From assembly GCF_007989825.1 (NCBI RefSeq), contig NZ_BJUA01000012.1:41150-105149 (forward strand): 64,000 nt of DNA, in the 5' to 3' direction. The DNA is from Cellulomonas persica (GTDB lineage: Bacteria; Actinomycetota; Actinomycetes; Actinomycetales; Cellulomonadaceae). This document shows, piece after piece, positions 58,669 to 64,000 of this stretch; the stretch's first letter is position 1, and the number at the start of each line of letters is the position of its first letter. The notes beneath the pieces are model-generated. The model made no database searches and was not told where the DNA came from. It saw only the letters and a program-made list of their open reading frames with translations. The position numbers and the translations under genes were made by a program.

Positions 58669-58794
58669 GTCGTCCTCCCGGAAGGTGCGGGCCCGTCCCG
58701 CTCTCGTCGAGGTGACGGGGCTGCCGCTGCGCGTTCGACAGTACGGGCGATCCGACCGCTCCCGGGGCGCCGAGGTGGCAAGGTGAGGGACGTG

Positions 58795-59556
58795 ATGCTC
58801 AAGAGCCGGTCCGACGTGACGGCGATGCGCCCCGCGGGGAAGTTCGTCGCGGGCGTGCTGTCGTCGCTGCGGGACGTCGCGAAGGTCGGGATGACGCTGC
58901 AGGCGCTCAACGACCACGCGCACCGCATGATCGACGACGCCGGCGCGCACTCGGTGTACCTCGGGTACCACCCGTCGTTCGGCGCGATCCCGTACCCGGG
59001 CGTGCTGTGCACATCGGTCAACGACGCCGCGCTGCACGGCCTGCCGTCGCCGTACGTGCTGCAGGACGGCGACGTGCTGTCCATCGACTTCGCGGCACAG
59101 GTGCAGGGGTGGGTCGCGGACTCGGCGATCACGTTCCAGGTCGGGTCGACGACGCTCGAGGCGCAGCGGCTCATCGACACGACCGAGCGCGCGCTGCACG
59201 CCGGGATCGCGGCGGCCAAGGTCGGTGGGCGCATGGGCGACATCTCCGCGGCGATCGGAGAGGTCGGCCACCGGGCCGGTTACGGCATCAACACCGACTT
59301 CGGCGGGCACGGCGTGGGCCGCACCATGCACGAGGACCCGCACGTCCCGAACGACGGCCGTCGCCGCAGCGGCCACAAGCTGCAGGACGGGCTCGTCATC
59401 GCGATCGAGCCGTGGTTCATGGCGGGCGGCGACGAGTACGTCGTGGACCCCGACGGCTGGACGATCCGCTCGGCGGACGGGTCGCTCGCCGCGCACTTCG
59501 AGCACACCGTCGCGCTGACGAAGGACGGCACGGTCGTCCTGACGGCGCGGGACTGA
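58795..59556 (+). CDS. map: Methionine aminopeptidase, type I
   Basis: A 253-residue Map removing N-terminal Met from new proteins. Metal ligands are in place: SIDFAAQ (Asp about 97), VADSAITF (Asp about 108), GGHGVGRTMHEDP (His about 171), AIEPWF (Glu about 204) and FEHTVAL (Glu about 235). A His in LGYHPSFGAIPYPG is the substrate-site residue. ATG 58795 follows GGTGAGGGAC. The overlapping GTG 58792 is an alternative start. Fourteen bases separate it from the next gene. Confidence 0.95.
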   Translation: MLKSRSDVTAMRPAGKFVAGVLSSLRDVAKVGMTLQALNDHAHRMIDDAGAHSVYLGYHPSFGAIPYPGVLCTSVNDAALHGLPSPYVLQDGDVLSIDFAAQVQGWVADSAITFQVGSTTLEAQRLIDTTERALHAGIAAAKVGGRMGDISAAIGEVGHRAGYGINTDFGGHGVGRTMHEDPHVPNDGRRRSGHKLQDGLVIAIEPWFMAGGDEYVVDPDGWTIRSADGSLAAHFEHTVALTKDGTVVLTARD

Positions 59557-59570
59557 CGGAAGGGACCGAC

Positions 59571-60098
59571 GTGGGGGGCACGGACAGCTACGACTCGGGC
59601 GCCAGGCCGTACGACCTGCCGGAGACCAGCCCGTACGGCACGCCGGCCGTCGGTCCTCCGACGCCCGTGTACGGCACGCCGCCGGTCGGCGCCGGCGGCG
59701 TGGTGCCCGTCCACCCGGTCCCGCCGCAGGACATGGCCGTCTACCCGCCGGCGGCGACGACCCCACCCCCGCCGTGGGCGACGCTGCGCACGAACCAGGT
59801 GCAGGTGTCCGGCGGAGGCATCGCGGTCGCGTGGATCGTCACGTTCTTCTCGAGCCTCTACATGCTGCCGTGGGCGATCGCCATGACCCGCGGCAAGGCC
59901 GACCGGTGGGGCATCTTCTGGCTCAACTTCCTGACCGGCTGGACAGTCGTCGGCTGGATCTGGGCGTTCATCTGGTCGTGCCTGCCGCACCGCGTGATCC
60001 AGGCCGGTCCCGTGCCGGTGCCGCCGGGCTGGTACCCGCTCGCGAACGGCCGTCACGCGTTCTGGGACGGGACGCGCTGGACAGGTCACGTGGCCTGA
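59571..60098 (+). CDS. Membrane protein with superinfection-immunity-like and DUF2510 domains
   Basis: A 175-residue protein. A disordered Pro/Tyr/Gly-rich N-terminus (about residues 1-75) precedes two membrane helices (about 83-103 and 113-133, with WGIFWLNFLTGWTVVGWIWAFIWSC) like the Imm_superinfect family. The C-terminus is a DUF2510 motif PPGWYPLANGRHAFWDGTRWTGHVA. This is a common actinobacterial combination of unknown function; the name refers to phage T4 Imm similarity and does not prove a phage-defence role. GGAAGGGACC precedes GTG 59571, probably cotranscribed with map. Confidence 0.8.
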   Translation: MGGTDSYDSGARPYDLPETSPYGTPAVGPPTPVYGTPPVGAGGVVPVHPVPPQDMAVYPPAATTPPPPWATLRTNQVQVSGGGIAVAWIVTFFSSLYMLPWAIAMTRGKADRWGIFWLNFLTGWTVVGWIWAFIWSCLPHRVIQAGPVPVPPGWYPLANGRHAFWDGTRWTGHVA

Positions 60099-60108
60099 CT
60101 GGCGCCTC

Positions 60109-60165
60109 GGGCGTCGGGCGGCCGACGCGCGTCGGGGGCGTCGGGCGTCCGACGCGCGTCGCGGG
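60109..60165. repeat. 27-bp imperfect tandem repeat
   Basis: Two and a fraction copies of GGGCGTCGGGCG(G/T)CCGACGCGCGTCG lie in the 69-bp gap between convergent genes. Each unit contains a self-complementary CGGGCG..CCGACGCGCGTCGG part, so it may double as a terminator. Confidence 0.65.
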
Positions 60166-60167
60166 CG

Positions 60168-60944
60168 TCAGCCGTCAGACGAGCGTGCGACAGCCTCCGC
60201 GAACGTCCGACGACCCGTCGCGTGCTGCGGCGTGAGCTGGTGCCCCGCGCGGAACGCGGCGAACGACCTGCCCGGCAGCCGCACGTGGACGGTCCGCCGC
60301 CGACGACCCGTCGCCTGCTCGAGCGACGCGACCACCTCGTCGGCCGTGAGCACCTGCGGCCCGCCCATGTCCTCGACGCGCCCCGACGGCCCCGCCTCGA
60401 CGAGGTCGACGAGCCTCGCCGCGACCTCGTCCACGTCGACGGGCTGCAGGCTCGTGCCGCTCGGCAGGAACGTGACCGGTCCGAGCGTCATGCGGTCCAG
60501 CAGCAGCGAGACGAACGGGTGGAACTGCGTGGTGCGCAGGATCGTCCACGGCACCTCGCCGGCCTCGATCAGCTCCTCGACCTGCCGCTTGGCGCGGTAG
60601 TACGAGTACGGGATCGCGTCGACCCCGACGATCGAGATGTAGACGAGGTGCTCCACCCCCGCTCGGCGTGCGGAGATCAGCAGTCGCGCCGCGGCCTCGA
60701 CGTCTCGCTCGGGCTTGCGCGGTTCGCTCGCACAGTGCACGACGACCGCGACGCCGGCCAGCGCGTCGTCGATCCCCTCCCCCGTCACCAGGTTCCCGAC
60801 GACGTGCTCGACGCCTGCCGCACCGGCACCCGGCCGGCGGCTGAGCATCCGCACCGTGCGCCCTCGTCGGACGAGCTCGGCGACCACCCGGCTCCCGAGC
60901 GTCCCTGTCCCACCGGTCACCAGCACGGGTGCGTCGTCGGCCAT
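60168..60944 (-). CDS. NAD(P)-binding SDR-like protein (NmrA/atypical SDR)
   Basis: A 258-residue atypical short-chain-dehydrogenase-like protein. The dinucleotide motif VLVTGGTGTLGSRVV is at about residues 6-20, and the second strand basic residues are RMLSRRPG. VVVHCASEP, LVYISIVGVDAIPYSYYRAKRQVEELI and the later QPVDVDEVAARLVDLV follow. The YxxxK-like YYRAK is kept, so catalysis is possible, but relatives also act as NADP-sensing regulators. CAGGAT six bases before ATG 60944 may be a leaderless -10 box. Confidence 0.85.
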   Translation of the reverse strand: MADDAPVLVTGGTGTLGSRVVAELVRRGRTVRMLSRRPGAGAAGVEHVVGNLVTGEGIDDALAGVAVVVHCASEPRKPERDVEAAARLLISARRAGVEHLVYISIVGVDAIPYSYYRAKRQVEELIEAGEVPWTILRTTQFHPFVSLLLDRMTLGPVTFLPSGTSLQPVDVDEVAARLVDLVEAGPSGRVEDMGGPQVLTADEVVASLEQATGRRRRTVHVRLPGRSFAAFRAGHQLTPQHATGRRTFAEAVARSSDG

Positions 60945-61068
60945 CCGGCCATCCTGCCCGGTCCCCGGGGGACACCGCACCGGTTCCTCCGGCGGCCCTC
61001 CGCGCGCCGCCCGGGACGGATCGCGGTGGACAAGGCACCCCGTCGATCGTGCTAGCCTTCTGCAGCGC

Positions 61069-61151
61069 GCGCGAGTGGCGGAACGGCAGACGCGCTGGCT
61101 TCAGGTGCCAGTGTCCGAAAGGGCGTGGGGGTTCAAATCCCCCCTCGCGCA
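61069..61151 (+). tRNA. tRNA-Leu (anticodon CAG)
   Basis: The acceptor stem GCGCGAG pairs with CTCGCGC (61144-61150), and the anticodon stem CTGGC-TTCAGGT-GCCAG gives anticodon CAG. A long class-II variable arm (TGTCCGAAAGGGCG) and the T-loop GGGGG-TTCAAAT-CCCCC complete it. The CCA end is not encoded. A TAGCCT box about 17 bp upstream is a possible -10 element. It is next to a mobile region, and tRNA-Leu genes are common integration targets. Confidence 0.95.
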
Positions 61152-61191
61152 CACAGGCTTGTTCGGGTTATCCGGGCAGGTGAGATTGGCT

Positions 61192-61224
61192 AACTCCCGG
61201 TCGAGGACTCCTCGGCCGGGAGTT
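61192..61224 (+). terminator. Terminator after tRNA-Leu
   Basis: AACTCCCGGTCGAGG (61192-61206) and CCTCGGCCGGGAGTT (61210-61224) form a 15-bp stem with one G-U pair and a three-base loop, 40 bp past the tRNA and followed by CGTCGTTTCTGG. Confidence 0.88.
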
Positions 61225-61258
61225 CGTCGTTTCTGGCCCTGACCTGCGGCTTTGCTGT

Positions 61259-61270
61259 CACGCTAGCGTG
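61259..61270. other. 12-bp perfect palindrome CACGCTAGCGTG
   Basis: This lies between the tRNA-Leu terminator and the transposase-like gene, at the edge of the mobile region. It could be a recombination or binding site; there is no second copy seen in the window to support that. Confidence 0.3.
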
Positions 61271-61317
61271 CTAGGCACCACCCGGCACGCCCCTGGCGCC
61301 GTTGCTCGGGAACGCCG

Positions 61318-61351
61318 ACCAGCCCGCCGACGCTGGGGTCGGCGGGCTGGT
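61318..61351 (-). terminator. Terminator after the transposase-like gene
   Basis: A perfect 14-bp stem ACCAGCCCGCCGAC / GTCGGCGGGCTGGT (61318-61331, 61338-61351) with a six-base loop, 35 bp past the stop on the minus strand. Confidence 0.85.
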
Positions 61352-61386
61352 GGCCTCTTGCTATGGGGTTGGACGGCGACGGATCG

Positions 61387-63267
61387 CTAGGCCGGCGGTG
61401 GCAGGTCCTCGTCACGGAAGGACACCGTCGTCACGGCGACGTCGGAGGTCCGCCGACGCCGTGCGTTTCGACGCCGCGACAGGAGCGAGTCAGGCTTCTG
61501 CCCGGGGATCTCGCCGCGCACGATCCGCTCGTGCAGAGCCAGCACTCGCGGCTTGCGCTTGCGGTGTCCGTGCACCTCGGCCCAGTTCGGGTCGGTGGTG
61601 TCGCCGATGGCCGTGAGCCACGGGTCGGCGAGCAGCCGCTTGACGTGCCAGTCACGGTTCTGGCGGACGTTGATTCCGAGGAGCGCGAACGTCGCGAGAG
61701 CGTGGTTCTTCGGAGCGCCGAGCACGCGTGTGAAGAACCGGTCGAGTGTGATGCCGCGGTTGGTCCGGGCGTCGGAGTTCAGCTCCTCGATCGCGACCCG
61801 GCGCGCGTAGGAGGCGGCGTGCGCGGTCGTGCCCCACAGAGGGCTGAGCTGCCGGTTCCAGGCCTGCTCGTCCACGGGCAGGACCTTGGTGCCTGAGCAG
61901 CCGCAAGACGGCTTTCCGTCCTTGCCGACGCCCTTGACGCAGTTCGTTATCGGACGGTTGTAGGGGAGCGACATCGACTCCGGGTTGTTGACGCAGCGAA
62001 CCGTCTTGCGCAGGGCAGGTCCGCGGACACGCTGGGAGCCGGTGACTGGATCTGCTTCGCCCTGAGTGCCGTAGGCGAAGGGGACGCGCTGGTCGTACTT
62101 CTCGCGTAGCTCGATCTTGTCCTGCACGCTTATGCCGATGTCGAAGCCGGGCAGGTCGATGAGGTGGGTCGGCAGCGCGTCTGAGAACAGGCCGCCATCG
62201 ACCCAAATCGTGTGCGGGATCGGCCCCGGTCGCATTCCGCGCTGAGCCTTGTGCAGGTCGAAGACCGAGTTGATGTGTCGCGCTGCGAGCTGGAGTGCCC
62301 AGGACTCGGGCTTGAGGTAGGAGTAGCCGCGATCGTTGAGAACCGTGCGGACGTCGACGAGCCCTTCGAGCGAGTCGAGCAGGGCAAGGCCCGCGGCGGC
62401 CTTGCTTGAGCCGGCCGGAGCCGTCGCGAGACCGACCGCGAGGTGAGGCCCGGACGCCTCTCCAAGCTCGGCGACGGCCGTCGCGATGTGCTCGTCAAGA
62501 CCGACGAACACGCCCTTCTTGTTGAGGTTCTTCCCGGAGCGGTAGCCCTCGCGAGCGTCGGGGTCCCACGTGTGCCGTGCGCGCCCGTCAGCGCCTCGTA
62601 CGGGCCACTGGTGATCGACGCGGCTATTGGCTGAGTCGACGCTGTCCTCCGTGGCCTCTTCGGCGCCGTCGGACGTGTCGATGTCCGGAAGTCTGTGCCA
62701 CGACTTGCGTGCTGCCCAGGTCTCGAAATCGGTGGAGTCGATGGCGAACACCGTCGTATTCGGTGCCGTGCCGGGCGGGTATCCCGACGCGAGCAGCAGC
62801 AGTGCGGCGAACCGCTCGCGCGAGATCGGTCGACCGCCCTCGCATCCCTCGGGGCAGGGGTGGACGACGCCTGTGCGGCGGTCCACGACGAGCGGGTGGG
62901 TGTGGGCCGTGACGATCCGGCCGCTCTCCAACTCAGCGGTGAACCGGTCGAGTCCGTCGGTGAGCTGGTCGTAGGAGACCGACGAGGGGAGGTGGCCGTT
63001 CGCTGCCATCGAGGTCGCGACCCGCGCGACCTTGGTGATGAGCATGTCCGTGCCGAGGATTCCGGCTGTCGCGAAGACGACGAGGATCATGCGCCACGTC
63101 GCCTTGCGCGGGCGCCCGACGGCGGACGTGAGCGACCACTCGAGCGCGTCAGCGAGGCCTGTGCGGTCAATGATGGCCTCGGCGATCTTCACGGCCTGCC
63201 CCAGGTCGTAGTCACAGGCGTTCACGACATGCTTGGGCAGGGGTGCGAGCATCACGCTGGAGATCAC
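61387..63267 (-). CDS. DDE (YREK-type, IS4-like) transposase-like protein
   Basis: A 626-residue RNase-H-fold transposase-like protein. Putative catalytic residues: Asp in VFAIDSTDF (about 175), Asp in VLNDRGYSY (about 311), and Glu in YARRVAIEELNSDAR (about 492). The last matches the IS4-type Y-x2-R-x3-E signature with Arg instead of the final Lys. Between the second Asp and Glu is a Cys-rich insert (TNCVKGVGKDGKPSCGCSG). It is longer than usual IS transposases. GTG 63267 overlaps the upstream gene's stop as GTGA, so it is coupled to the recombinase-like gene. Codons are less GC-rich than in the neighbouring housekeeping genes, suggesting transfer. Confidence 0.75.
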   Translation of the reverse strand: MISSVMLAPLPKHVVNACDYDLGQAVKIAEAIIDRTGLADALEWSLTSAVGRPRKATWRMILVVFATAGILGTDMLITKVARVATSMAANGHLPSSVSYDQLTDGLDRFTAELESGRIVTAHTHPLVVDRRTGVVHPCPEGCEGGRPISRERFAALLLLASGYPPGTAPNTTVFAIDSTDFETWAARKSWHRLPDIDTSDGAEEATEDSVDSANSRVDHQWPVRGADGRARHTWDPDAREGYRSGKNLNKKGVFVGLDEHIATAVAELGEASGPHLAVGLATAPAGSSKAAAGLALLDSLEGLVDVRTVLNDRGYSYLKPESWALQLAARHINSVFDLHKAQRGMRPGPIPHTIWVDGGLFSDALPTHLIDLPGFDIGISVQDKIELREKYDQRVPFAYGTQGEADPVTGSQRVRGPALRKTVRCVNNPESMSLPYNRPITNCVKGVGKDGKPSCGCSGTKVLPVDEQAWNRQLSPLWGTTAHAASYARRVAIEELNSDARTNRGITLDRFFTRVLGAPKNHALATFALLGINVRQNRDWHVKRLLADPWLTAIGDTTDPNWAEVHGHRKRKPRVLALHERIVRGEIPGQKPDSLLSRRRNARRRRTSDVAVTTVSFRDEDLPPPA

Positions 63268-64000
63268 TTGACGCCACCGATCAGACGACGCAGGTCGGTC
63301 GCGGATCGCTGAGGGATGAACCTCGCGAGGTCCTCGAACCCGTTGGTGGTCTCACGTCCCGCGAGGTCCATGAGCTCCGAGATCCGCACGCCGGCGACCG
63401 TGAGCGTGACCATCCACGAGATGCGCAACCGCCTCGAAGTGAAGCGTGGCGCACCGCGCGGGATCTGCTCGCCGGCGAGCACGCTGGCGGTCCAGTTCCG
63501 CGACGGTGCCCGGTCGGAGAACATCGGCCGGTCCGGGTAGCGGGCAGCGAGTTCGAGCAGGTCGTCGCGCGCGCAACCGAGCACAGGGACCGTCCGCGCG
63601 TTCGCACCGGGGACGTCGACGACCGCGACGCCGTCGACGACCCGGACCGCGTCTCCGGGCAACGTCCCGAACTCGGGTCCCTGCAGTCCGGCTCCGTACG
63701 AGAGGCACCAGACCGTCAGCGCCGCGCGCCGGCGCGCCTCGGTGCCCTGTGTTGAGGCGATGGCGTGGAGCCACTCGACCTCGTGCTCGTCGTAGGGGTC
63801 CGAGAGCGCCTTGCGCGCGTGCTTCGTCGGGGGCGGTGCCCATCCGACTCTGGGGTTGGTGCGCTTGGCGATGCGATGAAGAGCCGAACCATAGGAGGCC
63901 TTCGAGTGTCCGGACAGGTGCTTCATGCCGGTGGCGAGGAAGTGCTCGACGTGATCCGGGACGCACAGCTGCCTGAGGTTGCCGAAGTCGAGTCCACGCT
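63264..64000 (-). CDS. Tyrosine-recombinase-like protein, degenerate (partial, 5' end outside window)
   Basis: About 245 C-terminal residues are visible; the reading frame enters from beyond 64000. ARRRAALTVWCLSYGAGLQGPEFGTL followed by VPGANARTVPVL resembles the region around the first catalytic Arg of phage-type integrases, with Gln at the Arg position. FTSRRLRISWMVTLTVAGVRISELMDLAG resembles the HxxR box and following helices. The nucleophilic Tyr near the C-terminus is missing (GFEDLARFIPQ). So it is probably a non-catalytic relative acting in DNA binding, or a decayed integrase. It overlaps the transposase-like gene by four bases. Confidence 0.65.
   Translation of the reverse strand, partial: RGLDFGNLRQLCVPDHVEHFLATGMKHLSGHSKASYGSALHRIAKRTNPRVGWAPPPTKHARKALSDPYDEHEVEWLHAIASTQGTEARRRAALTVWCLSYGAGLQGPEFGTLPGDAVRVVDGVAVVDVPGANARTVPVLGCARDDLLELAARYPDRPMFSDRAPSRNWTASVLAGEQIPRGAPRFTSRRLRISWMVTLTVAGVRISELMDLAGRETTNGFEDLARFIPQRSATDLRRLIGGVK

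Larger units (their letters stand above)
61387..64000 (-). mobile_element. Putative mobile element beside tRNA-Leu (right end outside window)
   Basis: Two coupled genes for a DDE transposase-like and a degenerate tyrosine-recombinase-like protein occupy this region, whose base composition is less extreme than the rest. The left boundary is likely between 61225 and 61386. No duplicated tRNA 3' end or inverted terminal repeat can be checked, because the element continues past 64000. Confidence 0.55.

Noticed and set aside
58109..58786. A 225-codon plus-strand frame between the AlkZ-like and map genes.
   Set aside because: Ser/Arg/Ala-rich with no motif, and antisense to the YCII gene, which has a perfect ribosome-binding site and family motif.
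59571..60098. Superinfection-immunity-like protein as part of a phage-defence system.
   Set aside because: The helices resemble Imm_superinfect, but with a DUF2510 motif and next to map this is a common actinobacterial membrane protein. No other defence genes are nearby.

Overview
The window is chromosomal DNA of a very high-GC actinomycete. Gene content and style suggest a cellulolytic member of the Micrococcales close to Cellulomonas. The reasons are the GC-rich third codon positions, many GTG starts and GTGA/ATGA gene overlaps, actinobacterial families (EF-G2, LmeA/DUF2993, DUF6457, Pr6Pr, deazaflavin-dependent reductase, two-domain lipoprotein FKBP), and a secreted GH81 beta-1,3-glucanase with a CBM6-like module beside a LacI-type regulator. 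The genus is inferred, not proven.

Layout. 1-16200: the start of a Gfo/Idh/MocA oxidoreductase, two tandem paralogous membrane-anchored proteins, a Pr6Pr membrane protein, an FKBP lipoprotein, EF-G2, a MacB/FtsX-type ABC exporter pair, Sua5/YciO, a family-5 uracil-DNA glycosylase, a VOC protein, a FusB-like FBP protein, a Ddn-like reductase, an aquaglyceroporin, a secreted HNH nuclease, an LmeA-like protein and a small membrane protein. 16199-28682: sbcDC, a secreted S33 peptidase, a YbaK-like deacylase, an HrpA-type helicase and Tag. 29183-34233: a methionine block with a SAM riboswitch, metF, metE and a PatB-type C-S lyase. 34272-40190: a Nudix hydrolase, a stand-alone LuxR-type HTH protein and gcvP-gcvT-gcvH behind a tandem glycine riboswitch. 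40469-47118: a compact molybdenum-cofactor locus (mogA-moaE-moaA facing moeZ, moeA, moaC, mobA-DUF6457, moaD). 47219-55167: a zinc-ribbon protein, an aminotransferase, a low-molecular-weight phosphatase, GH81, LacI and a cold-shock protein. 55236-60944: a repeat-rich gap, a fatty-acid desaturase, an AlkZ-like protein, a YCII protein, methionine aminopeptidase, a small membrane protein and an NAD(P)-binding protein. 61069-64000: tRNA-Leu(CAG), then a lower-GC mobile region with a DDE transposase-like gene translationally coupled to a degenerate tyrosine-recombinase-like gene that runs off the window.

How the genes connect. metF makes the methyl-THF used by MetE, the C-S lyase can supply homocysteine, and the glycine cleavage system makes methylene-THF, the substrate of MetF. 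Two riboswitches (SAM and glycine) therefore bracket one-carbon metabolism here. The Moco genes cover nearly every step from GTP to the finished cofactor. Many genes have a TANNNT-type -10 only 6-8 nt before the start codon, so leaderless transcription looks common.

The observations most worth checking are: the SAM riboswitch that opens onto a 12-codon leader ORF overlapping metF; the coupled recombinase-like/transposase pair near tRNA-Leu; a 37-codon leader ORF followed by a start-less open coding stretch before the cold-shock gene; and a desaturase with no canonical start codon.
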